A stretch of 64,000 nt of DNA from Lepidonotus clava (taxonomy: Eukaryota; Annelida; Polychaeta; Phyllodocida; Polynoidae): assembly GCA_936440205.1 (NCBI GenBank), contig OW387148.1, positions 12,703,961 through 12,767,960 of the forward strand, in the 5' to 3' direction. Below, in pieces: positions 44,701 to 54,199 of this stretch. Numbering within the stretch: position 1 is the first letter of the stretch; every line of letters starts with the position of its first letter. The translations under genes were made by a program, and so were the position numbers. The notes below the pieces were generated by a model. It made no database searches. It saw nothing but the letters and a program-made list of their open reading frames with translations, and was not told the origin of the DNA.

Positions 44701-47700
44701 TCTTGTAATTTACCTCAAGTAGTACATTAATAGTAGGGATATCTAGGTAGACCTTAGTTTAGCAAAGAAGTTGAATATCAAAGCTACTCACGCGTACATG
44801 AACTTCAAAGTGTCCCTGCAGACTGGCCGAGAACCGACGAGGTAGTGGCTTCTTTGGTGCTGCCTCTCCCCTCTCCCCTTAATCCCCTTCTTCCAGGTGG
44901 ACAGCCTGCTGCTATTGTCTGTGCAGGTACTGACGATGCCCAGTAGCAACATGTCCTTCTCGCCTAGAAAACAAAGTAGATTAGGATAATAACAATCTGT
45001 ACATGATATGCATGTGACTCAAGGAATGAGGTTTCTGGATTGACCCATGAACTAGGTTAACACACCCTAAATACTAACTTAAAAACGGTCTGGTTGAGTG
45101 TTAATAGTTGTCTGTTATACTTCAAGACGTTGTCATGGATTATGGGATAGTTTTGAGCAAGAACGACATAGCTACATGGTCGTGGCGACAGGTTTGCATA
45201 ACATGTATCTCATGAAAAACTTACCTGAGGACAGCTGAAAGACCTCCTGCCGACGCGCGACCAGCTCCGACGTCGTGAACTGTTTACTGCACTCCTTGTC
45301 TTTGTAGTGCTTGCAGGAACATCTAAAGACAACAACATACATGATATTAGACTTAGTTCACCTTCCTGAGGGCCACAATGGCATGAGACATGATTGATAA
45401 CCGTTACAGGCCGGCCGGATCAGCTGAGGCCATTAAGTAGGTCACCGGACAACCCCGACGGATCATCCCTGTTTATGGCATGAAATCAACTTTGAAACTT
45501 GATAAAAACTAGTTAGGCAGTTAGAATACATACTAGGGCACAATCGTAGGCAGTTTCATCAACATTGAAAGGGATTTAGGCACTTTGCGTACTTGTTTCA
45601 GAGATAGGGCAGCCGACCGCATGTCGGCCATTATAAAGTTTTTCAAAAACTCACATGAAGCGTTCGCAGTCGTCCCACTCCGCCTGTAGAAGGTCGTCCG
45701 TGGGGTTAGGGATGACTAGTGGCTCATCCTCATCGTCCTCAGCATCCTCCGGTTCCCCTAGATCCTCCTGAACATCTTCTTCTTCCTCGGGGGGATCGTC
45801 TTGCCCCTCCTCCCCGTCGGCGAAGAGAAAGTACTCGTCGACCAAAGTCCGCCATTGCTGTGGCTCGGCTATACCACGTAAATTTGCCCGATTTATCGTA
45901 TTCAGGGCATCCGCGACAGCCTCCTCGCGATCCATGTCCTTCCCGACGATGTTGGGAGGTAATCCACATCAAAATCCAGCAGTGATCCAGGATTAAAACA
46001 GCTAAATCCGTCGGAGAAGTGATGTCGCACGTCCGTCCTGCTCGCCATGCGTCCCTTTAAATTTCCACAACAACTGAAACCGGAAGGCACGCGAGGCCTC
46101 TCAGCCAATCAGCGCGCCGCATTCCGCACACGTGACCTCCTTGACGACGATTGTTTACGTGACGACGATCGGGGAAACACGTTCTGATTGGTCCTTGCCG
46201 GCGCGAATTCAAAATCCGAGGCTGTCATTGGCCAGTTCACTTCGCGCCCTTTCAGCAGGTACCCGGAACATGGGGCTGGGATGAGATCCAGACCGACAGG
46301 CAAGCCGCGAAGTTAGGGGAAAATGGCGTGAATCGAGGGTCTTTTGTTTCAGATCACTGAGGCGTTGCGCGTCTTTGGGGCCTATTTAGAGGGACTAAGA
46401 GATGGCTTTGGGACCTAAAATTTTTTTTGGGAAGACTTCTGATATAGGAGATATGAATAAAAGAAAAAACCCATTTTCGATAAAAAATGCGAAATGCGAC
46501 TTCAGAGCCCCATATCTCAGTTCGACTTTCTGCGACATCCGACTCATTTCGCCAAAACGGGTCACAGGTGTATCCTCATACTGATTGTGAATTGTGCTGT
46601 TATGTAACATTTCTATCTTCATGATGGCTGCTGTACCAAGGCTTGCAGCGACGTAACAGGCACATTCTGTGACCATACATTTTTGGTTAACCTGTTACTT
46701 GTTAAATTGTTATAACAATTACGTCATTTTAGGCACGGTTGAGATGCTCTAAACAAGAATGTTATAGTAACATACCATTTTTAGTGATGTAGAGATCTTT
46801 CCTATACAGAATGTTATAATTATATGTTATCTTTATGTGAAAGAACATGACAATAACATCACATCGAATGTCGCAATGTTAGGTCATAAAAACGTTCTTG
46901 GGTGCCATAAAATGGACCACCCAAGAATCAAACCAGACCATTGCTGCGACGTTACAGTAATGTCATATTTTTGCTTGTGTTATTATTACAGACACTTGGT
47001 TCCCAGTGTTTCCTCTTATTCAGTTATGGTTTGATACCAGCTTTTATCTCAACATATAACATACTGACACTAGGCCACACTTTGTATAAGATGTTACCTA
47101 GAATAAAGCAATTGGGACAGTGGATTTCAAGGTAAATAGGAAGGAAACTGCCAGTGAAGCAAAGTGGGCAGTATCCGTGATCCCAATGTATTAATTATGC
47201 ACAAACTTTGGAAGGTCTCCAGCAGTTTGCTATAAAATTCTCAATGTTCTCTCGATCAGAAATAGGACTCTATCAATATCTCCTTTGAATAAGATTTTCT
47301 TCCCGATGAAGCAATCCATAGTTACAGTAATGTGATCAAATTGTACCTGAGAACCGAATCTAAAGTATTATTGGAAAATTTAACAAAATTCAAATTTCAC
47401 TGGCCCCTCCCTTTAAGTGTCGAATTTAAAAAAAATGGCTGTGTCGCCTGTCATTATAACTCACTTTAGACCCACGTCACATGTCTAATTAAAAAAATAG
47501 CCATGTTGCATGTCAGCATCTTTTAAAAGATCCTGTCCCATGTCGAATTTAAGGAAAGGGCGATGTCATTTGGCAGTTAATTTCCAAGTTGCCTGTCAAA
47601 TTTAAAAAACAGCCGTGTCGCCATGTCGAATTTAAGAAATGGCCATGTCGTGCTGTCGAATTTAGGGGTCTAGACCCATACATTTGTCTCTATATACAAT

Positions 47701-50700
47701 TATTTCCCCTAGCTGACACGTATGGGAACCTGGTCACCCCTGGCCGGACGCTGACAACCATCCCGAGGTCCTTCATTCTGACCCACAAACCCCTTCCGGC
47801 CGGCAGAGTGTCCCACTTCCGCTTCCACTCTTCCGGTGTGGACCGGAAGTTGTACCTGCAGGTGTGGAGACCTCTGGCGGTGGAGAGAGACAACTACAAA
47901 CTGGTGGGGCAAGTGTACCACTGTACGTCCTATAATGGGAGCACGCAGGTAATATTATATATATATCTATTATACCTTAGGGTGATACAAGTTTAGTATT
48001 TAAGAATTTAACGCATACTGTATCAAACCTGAGTGATAACCAGCTTGTATCGCCCTCCAGAAACAACGTTCCTAGCTACATTTTACTTGCTTACTGTTTG
48101 TGGATTTGATGGATATCGAAAACGTTATATCAAGAAACAGAAAAAAATGTGCAGCATCACAGCCCCACCATCATTGATTGCTCTGCATCCTTCCTTGGGA
48201 GCTCGGATCTAACAGAAAAAGTATGATAAATCCCTAAACAACCTTGAAGGGGGTCCTCGGGTGGTCAGCACCCCTCGGCTAGACCTCAATATCGGCCTGC
48301 TGGTGGCCCTGTGGGCCCTGCCCTTAGGCTGATATTGGGGTCCAGCCTTAGGGTGCTAACCCCTCTCCTACCCCTTTCTCAGTTGGTTATATGTGTATAT
48401 TTAACTACATTCCTTTTACAAGAAAGGATCTTCCTTCAGGGTAAAAAGGCTTACAATGTAAAGGTGTATGATTCCAAAATATAAATTGGATATTATATAA
48501 TTGACATGATTACAGCTGGAATCAAGCATCTCAAAAGGTTATTAATTGTAATGTCATTGGAAATAGTTAATAAGTTCAATTCAGACCAGAACGCCAATAC
48601 TGTACTGACACAAGTGGTCAGTCCACACTCAAAAGCTTAGCGGTAGTGTGCTTACATCAGTGTACGCTTTAGCTATTTGTCATAGGTGAAGAGTAGGGAG
48701 GAGTCTAGTAAGTGACGTGTATTGTACCATCCATATGTAAGTGCCATTCGATCAGGGCAGCACTCAGTCAGAGAGCTTAACCATCCTGGAAAGGTTGTGT
48801 TCTAGAAGTTTAATCCTGGAATTGGAATAGAAACTGATAGACTGCTTAGATGGCGGGAGCATTGACTGAATGTGGTTGAGTGGATTCTATCCTTGGAACT
48901 GTTCACTGTCATTGAGATCATGTCATGAGTACTTCGCATACATAGGAATAAATAAAGAACATCCTTTCACAAGAGTGTTATGTCTTACATCATACCAGAA
49001 CTATTATTATGTATTGGACGACAGCAGTTAGACGTGAGGAGACTGCGATAGGAGCTAGCTATTATCCGAAGGCATAATTATCGACAACACAAATGAGACC
49101 TTAACTTTAATGGATAATTAACCTACTATAGTTGAATACGATTATAGAGGTACACTGATTGAATTTGCTAAAACCGACATAGTAGGCAGTATAATGAAAG
49201 TATAGGGTTGGAATCCTGATATAAGATATAATAATATCATTGTTCATCAATGCTAAAACTGGTTCGTCTTTCAGGTCCCAGTCCCAGCCTCAGCCCCTAT
49301 CCTGACCGAGTCCGGGGACCTGTTGGGGTTCACCTCAGCCACAGACCGGGTGGCCATCACCTACACCCTGGCCCCCTTCGAGATGGGGTCGTTACTCAGC
49401 GCAAGGGTCGTCCCTGACAACGTACTCCCAGTCCCTGGCAACGTGTACGTCTTCGCTGGGAGCTTCTTCGACAAGATGTTTGCAGTGAACGTGCACATTG
49501 TTCAAGGTGGGGTCTGGTTTCATCCATGATTGTTTTTATAAGCAAACTATTTCTTTTCTTGTCCACTAAAAAATCTAAAGATATTATGGAAACATGCCTC
49601 TGTACTGATGTTGCATCAGTCCACACTTAAAGGGAGTCAAAAGCAGTGTTGTTTCAAAATGTGACAAAATTGTGCAAACTTAAATAACTATAAAAATACG
49701 TTCCAAGAGTCTAACTTTGGCCATTGGTACAGTATAAATCATGATAACAACAACAACTTAATGCAAATTCCATAATACTCATGTCGTTTATGCCCAAAGA
49801 CAGCAATGTTTGTGAACAAACCAATTTTGATGGGTCACCAAAATTGACCAGGGATATGTTTCAATGTATTTTGATGTAGTATAAGTCTTTATTGACAGTC
49901 TGTATTTTACCACAGGCCTAGGTTATGGCCATGGAACATATTTTCAGTAGTTAATATAATTTGCAAAATTTTGACCCAACATTGCTTTTGGCTCCCTTTA
50001 AGGTCACACATGTAAAGATTTTGATGCTAAATATAGGCAAGAGACCATGTATTACGCAGTGGAGGGTAAATCCATGGCTAGCTACTAGTGATCGTGCAGG
50101 CCTTGGGCCATCAGCACTCAGAATTGTCCTAATTATCCTACAGATCTACAGAGAGCTGATACACTGGGTTTTGGTATAGCTCTGCCAATAGAGAGGAATC
50201 CATCTTGGAGCACTTGGTTGAGTGAGCTGAATAAGAACTGCTGAAATGCTAATGGAAAGTTAGTGATGTCTATCACTTGTTTTTTGGACTTAAAGAAGTA
50301 GAGAAATATACTTTCACGCAAGTGTTCTTGTCAACTCTTGGTAATCAAACTATGTCTGGAGCTGATTCCTGATCCTGGAGATGGAGGATCATGACTTGGA
50401 CTAGCTAAACCAATGAAGTAATTTATTGGACAAATAGAATACAAATATTTCCCAAACATCACAACACACTCTTAATCCTATACCACTTAGTTCACCTGTA
50501 GCACTAGACAACAGTTGATACTTATCCTCTCAGTCAAGGATGCATGCATTAAGCTATAGCATCTCATCTAATTTCCCTCAGGTTCCTAGGAAATTTGTTA
50601 GGGTAAGTAATACACAAGGATCCTATTAACATTGTAGCCTCTTTGAGTATTTTCCCCACAAAGAGTCAAAGTTAAAAGCCTTTATAACAATAAAAACTAT

Positions 50701-53700
50701 TTTGTTACAGTGGATTCAAACGCCTCAGTATGTGAAAGGAAGAATGGAGGATGCGACCAGTTGTGCACAGAGGTTAGAGGTGAACGGAGATGTACCTGTC
50801 GGCCCGGCTATGACCTTGATGTAGATGGAGTGACCTGCACAGGTAATAATATAAGAAGGCCCTCTGGGGACGTCCAAGGGTAGCCTGACGGACCGGAGGG
50901 GGCATGGCGGCCCAAGGGCAAATCCCGCGAGCCGTCTTGCCCCCATAAGTCTGTCAGGCTACCCGAGGACGGCCCCTAAGGGTCTTCTATATTTTATCAC
51001 CCAATCAAAGCTCTAAACCTTCTAAAAATAGCAAAAATGAGGAGCGGTACATACAGCCTATTTATACACACTGGCCTTTGTACGCACTGCTCCTCGACCG
51101 TGCGGGTGATAAAGCCCCCATTCGCCATGGGCAGTTTTACATTGCAATCTGAGATAATACTTGTAATCTTCTTGTAGTTAGTATTACATTTTTTTTGAAA
51201 GTATGATTGTGGTGAACAAAGCTGCTGTCAATGTATAAGGTTATGCAATTACTGAGAAAAAATAGTAGTTTTTGATGCTTCCAATTTCAAGATCGCATTG
51301 AGAAAATGCCCACGGAGAATGGGGCTTAAGACTCTGACCCCTTTAAAGTGTCGGCCTGGTGATGACCTTGACAATCACAGGTATGGTCAAGGTCAGACAA
51401 TGCTCTCGCCTCTGTAACTGTAGACCTGCTATTCAATTTAAAGAAAAGTACTTGTAATCACCCATACACACACAATTGTATTTTGAAGCATATGCAGTCA
51501 CTTGGAATGTGAAGTACTTCAAAGTTTTGGGGCAGTACTTTCTTATTGTGGATGTTGTTTAGGGGAGTAATGAAGAGTTGAAGACAGGAGTAGAGTTGAG
51601 ATGATGATGTATTTCTTCAGGCTCATACACACAGGACATGTGTTCACCTTGATGTCCAATAGAGTGGAGCATTCAAAGTTCCCTCCAGAGGCCTCCAGGG
51701 CCCTGATTGGTTGGTCAGGCTCCAGGTGGAAGGTAGCTCCACCTGGACCCTGTTGAGCGTAGTTAGACCTACTTTAAGGGTATAGTTTAGTAATTGTTTA
51801 TTTTGAATATGTTGTCTATAATTTTATATTAGTTTTCACATAAATATATTTAGAAATAAAAATGTTTTAGAGTATAGTTATGTCATATCAATTTTAAGGT
51901 ATGGCAAATGCATACCTCATCCGTCCTTGATATGTAAGATGTAACAGTAGAAACTTTCTACCCCAGATGTCGATGAGTGTGGTGCCTCGCCCCCAGTATG
52001 TGCCGCGGGGTCGGAGTGTGTCAACCAGGACGGCACGTACGACTGTCTGGAGAAACAGGCTGCTTCATCCACAGGTGAGACTTTATGTCTATAGAAACAA
52101 ACATGTAAAGATACTGTCACAGGGTATAAGGTCTGATATATTCAGGGCTGAGCGATGCGACATAAGAAATGTCTGCTTTTTCCTATATAATGGATTCAAG
52201 GTTATTTATTGCAAATAAATAGCAACTGTGATGTTGTTGGCAATTTAATGGTAGCAATGGCGATGTCCATAATTATGTTTCATGTTTCCTTTAATATGGG
52301 ACAGTGAAGCTTAGGTGGTCATGTACCTGTGCCTATTAGTAGTGTGTGGACCCGGGTGTGTGGAATCTGTTTATGAGAGGGGAGGGAGAGAGGGGGTAGT
52401 TGTGGTTGTTTATACCAGTTCACATCCACAGCCCAGGGCCCTTAAATACCCACTCAAACTGAGCCCCAACACAATCACTGTTGGTATGTTTACATATTTA
52501 ACTTGTTTTTAGAGTTGACCTCCTTTCAAAATAAAAAGTCAAGCTATGCTGAAATATTCCTTAATGTATCTTAACTACATGTTGCATCATGAAATTAAGT
52601 TACTTTAGCAAAGAACAGATATTTTTGTATGTACATATGAGTGCTAAAAATGATCAATTTGCTTTTTTGTTAGTGTATTGATTGAATATAGAAAAAAAGT
52701 TCAAAATGGTCCCTTTGATAGCCTATATGCATAGCAGTGACCCAGTGAGGGGACTCCTGCCACCTTGGTCTGGAGCTCAACAGGCCTGCACTGCGCAGCT
52801 TCTTGAGAAGGGTGTATACTCTACCTCCAGTCATTGCATAGTATCAGGGGTGGATCCAGTGCGGGATAGGGGGGGGGGGGGGGGGGTCCTGACTTACCCC
52901 TTTTGGTGGACCCCTAAACTACAAAAAGTGGGGGAATGCTATGAGCTTGTGCGCGATTGTAATGTTTCGACCACTTCCAAATTACCATTTCCTCATACTA
53001 CTCACATAATTATCTAGATGCGCATTTTGTTGTCCGTCACTATCTACCGTTTTGAGACAGGAATTCCTGCCTCCATCCCAGCATACAGCTCCTACCAACG
53101 CAAGTGATAATCAGCAAAGAGGTTCCTTTATTTACCGTAAGATAGAATATCCCTGCAATAATATTATGTCAATTAGGAGCCATCAGCATAGTCGGGGTGT
53201 ATGTGACATGAGAATGGTATTTTTATTTTTTTCTACTTTCATTATTCCATCATCTCTTTTTACAGAAAAATTGTCTTTTGATAATTCATCGGTGCATCTT
53301 ATAGATATACACCAACAAAGATGAAACGATGTATGATATGATAATACAAGTATGACATTATAGAGGATGTAGAATTCTGCTTAAATGATACATGTATTGC
53401 AAGCCCTCTCATATCATACAAAAACCTTTCTTATTATCACACAAATGTAACGTTGATGGACTCTTGATTTTTAATCTTTTTAGCCACTGAAAATCCGCCC
53501 TCTGCCCTGAGCTGGTTCCGTGAGTTGACCTCCGACCCCTCCATGGTGGCCGTGTACGTGTGGCTCATCCTCCTCACCCTTATAGGGGTCGTCACCATGG
53601 TAACGGCCTGCGTCCTGGTCAGGAGGACCAGGGGGGCTGCCAGGGGGTCCAACCTCAACTTCCACAACTCTAACAACATGGCCGGTTCAATGGAGCAAGT

Positions 53701-53728
53701 GACTATACAGAAGAATAACCGCTATTGA
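41759..53728 (+). CDS. Type I membrane protein with EGF modules (347 aa)
   Basis: Six exons: 41759-41849, 47713-47948, 49275-49506, 50711-50842, 51967-52074 and 53484-53728, all GT-AG with consistent phases, stop TGA at 53726. Residues 1-30 form a signal peptide (MITWAVMVLSAANALASA core). Residues 31-186 are an ectodomain I do not recognise, rich in beta-type alternation (RVSHFRFHSSGVDRKLYLQVW, VAITYTLAPFEMG). Residues 187-230 are a full six-cysteine EGF module. Residues 231-260 begin a calcium-binding-type EGF (DVDEC) but contain only four cysteines. A TM segment spans about 288-312, followed by RR and a 35-residue tail ending NNRY. It is likely a cell-surface protein; function unknown. Intron 1 (5.9 kb) contains a complete DNA transposon carrying an opposite-strand gene. 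Confidence 0.85.
42466..42471 (-). terminator. Polyadenylation signal of the transposon gene
   Basis: AATAAA on the minus strand, about 285 bp after the stop codon at 42754 and still inside the left TIR, in the context 'gcatgaataaaagttttg'. Confidence 0.5.
42754..45935 (-). CDS. DUF7869-type protein, putative transposase (783 aa)
   Basis: Four exons on the minus strand: 45935-45655, 45322-45225, 44963-44792 and 44554-42754, with canonical splice sites and matching phases. Start chosen at 45935 (MDREEAVADAL); an upstream ATG at 46048 is in another frame. Residues about 50-80 are very acidic. A CxC...C cluster (CSCKHYKDKEC, about 95-105) precedes the conserved HYLVGSRPVCRDTLKF block (about 165-180) and a helix-rich segment. 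C308 and C311 form a CWEC pair. The core has D386 (HISFDYAQQ), E431 (LIDESHCGSKGSN), D465 (MHCDNCSGQNKN) and D507 (GHTKFAPDWCFG), matching a widespread uncharacterised animal family that I believe is Pfam DUF7869. About residues 688-724 are a pure Gly-Arg repeat, then an acidic Ser-rich tail. By position it should be the transposase; the RNase H-like assignment is my inference. Confidence 0.8.
46630..46978. mobile_element. MITE family C, copy 2 (degraded ends)
   Basis: Left part 'ccaaggcttgcagcgacgta' and right part 'gtcatatttttgcttg' match copies at 30100 and 56837. The interior shares 'aacattc.gtgac', 'aatgttaggtc.taaa.acgt' and 'tgggtgccat'. It starts about 60 bp from the right end of the DUF7869 transposon. 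Confidence 0.65.
47405..47665. repeat. Degenerate tandem motif 'gtcgaatttaa..aatggc'
   Basis: About seven loose copies of a 30-60 bp motif ('gtcgaatttaagaaatggcc', 'atgtcg') lie immediately upstream of exon 2 of the membrane-protein gene. Non-coding. Confidence 0.6.
48601..49130 (+). mobile_element. Solo-LTR-like fossil, copy 1
   Basis: A block of about 530 bp starting TGTACTGAC aligns along its whole length with 61205-61745. Shared parts include 'aggaggagtctag', 'catcctggaaaggttg', 'gagcattg' and the phrase 'aataaagaacatcctttca', which looks like an LTR polyadenylation region, and the end 'taacctac'. No internal retroelement genes are adjacent, so it resembles a solitary LTR. Family not determined; target duplication not clear. 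Divergence between the two copies (estimated by eye at 20-30%) suggests an old family. It lies in an intron of the membrane-protein gene. Confidence 0.55.
49627..50001. mobile_element. TTAA-flanked MITE, copy 2
   Basis: TTAA at 49627-49630 and 49998-50001, inner ends AGGGAGTCAAAAGCAGT and ATTGCTTTTGGCTCCCT; 375 bp, identical in length to copy 1 at 28482-28856 and alignable with it throughout. It lies in an intron of the membrane-protein gene, about 120 bp after exon 3. Confidence 0.85.
50150..50345 (+). repeat. Fragment related to LTR-like repeats
   Basis: Phrases 'gagaggaatccatcttggag', 'tactttcacgcaagtgttct' and 'ctgctgaaatgctaatggaa' are reminiscent of the right-hand halves of the LTR-like blocks at 48601 and 61205. 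Too short and diverged for a firm call. Confidence 0.3.
50860..51113. mobile_element. MITE family B, copy 2
   Basis: A hairpin (gggtagcctgacgg ... tctgtcaggctaccc, 50878-50964) is followed by 'gaggacggcccctaagggtc' and TTTATCACCC (50993), closing with GGGTGATAAA at 51104-51113. The same organisation is seen at 6301-6546. Its right terminus overlaps the left terminus of the next element at 51110. Confidence 0.65.
51110..51328. mobile_element. MITE family E, copy 2
   Basis: Ends TAAAGCCCCCATTCGCCATG and, on the complement, TTAAGCCCCATTCTCCGTGG, continuing inward imperfectly ('gggca.tttt', 'cattgcaatc' against 'gatcgcattg'). About 220 bp. Its left end is fused to the right end of MITE family B copy 2. 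Confidence 0.65.
52840..52940. repeat. G-run-containing dispersed repeat
   Basis: 'ggtggatccagtgcgggata' followed by a long G run, 'ggtcctgacttacccctttt', 'ggtggacccctaaactacaa' and 'aaagtggggga'. A clear relative is at about 34390-34465. It lies in the last intron of the membrane-protein gene. Confidence 0.5.
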
Positions 53729-54180
53729 GGTGGTGTGGAAGGACCAGTCAGGTGTGGTCGGCTTGCTTATTCTATACAAGTGGCTTCGGCAGGCTGAAAA
53801 ACACTAGCGATGACAAACTCTTTCAAGATTCACGATTCAGTACCTTTGGGCTTGGAGATGGGGGTCCTAACCACTACACCATGAAGCCACATAGAGCATG
53901 AGAGTAGAACTAAATAAAGGGGTCAAAGCCCAATTTGCTGGTTCCCACAGATTCTTAAATAAGCAGTTTAACAAAACAGCAACCAGATCGACTGGTTTGT
54001 AGCAGCCTATTTCGCTGGTTCTTGGTATGACTTGAAGTAAGTTCAGTGTTTAAACTGCTACATGCAAAAGGACACAATTCTAATTAATAGGGTAGTTAAG
54101 AGACCGACCCCTATACCTTTGCCACTGTCCTTTCCTCTCAGATAGGCATACTTGTGAATAAAAGATCTATTATTGCCCCC
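53729..54180 (+). other. 3' UTR of membrane-protein gene with poly(A) signals
   Basis: Sequence following the stop at 53728 carries AATAAA near 53912 and at 54157-54162 ('cttgtgaataaaagatc'). Either could end the transcript. A tRNA-like segment lies within it on the opposite strand. Confidence 0.45.
53818..53897 (-). repeat. tRNA-derived sequence
   Basis: On the minus strand 'ggcttcatggtgtagtggtt' followed by 'aggacccccatctccaagcc' matches the 5' half of a tRNA, with a good A box (tggtgtagtgg). The 3' half ('aaggtactgaatcgtgaatc') has only a degenerate B box. It is a tRNA pseudogene or SINE head, not a functional tRNA. Confidence 0.55.
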
Positions 54181-54199
54181 GATGACAATAATGCCTGTC

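Larger units (their letters stand above)
42110..46570 (-). mobile_element. Complete DNA transposon carrying a DUF7869-type gene
   Basis: Terminal inverted repeats of 32 bp lie at 42118-42149 (starting ACCCGTTTTGGCGAAGTGAG) and, inverted, at 46531-46562; 31 of 32 positions agree. Outside them 42110-42117 (CAAAGGTG) and 46563-46570 (CACAGGTG) agree at 7 of 8, consistent with an 8-bp target duplication. The symmetric GTG/CAC would also allow TIRs three bases longer with a different duplication. The only gene inside is a four-exon frame on the minus strand (45935 to 42754) without a disabling change. The right flank is followed within about 60 bp by MITE family C. The element lies in intron 1 of the membrane-protein gene, antisense to it. 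I do not recognise the TIR as any superfamily known to me. Confidence 0.8.

Noticed and set aside
45902-46108. ATG at 46048 (MASRTDVRHHF...) as the start of the transposon gene
   Set aside because: Its frame differs from the acidic exon-1 frame that splices in phase to exon 2; it would need an unseen intron. The start at 45935 is simpler.
42115-46565. TIRs starting at GTGACCC with a 2-bp AG duplication
   Set aside because: Possible because the octamers begin CAC and end GTG, but a 7/8 match over eight bases is a better explanation than a 2-bp match.
42110-46570. The DUF7869-type locus as an ordinary host gene
   Set aside because: The near-identical 32-bp inverted termini and matching flanking octamers bracket exactly this gene; a host gene would not be expected to have them.
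53818-53897. A functional tRNA gene in the 3' UTR of the membrane-protein gene
   Set aside because: Only the 5' half is tRNA-like and the B box is degenerate.
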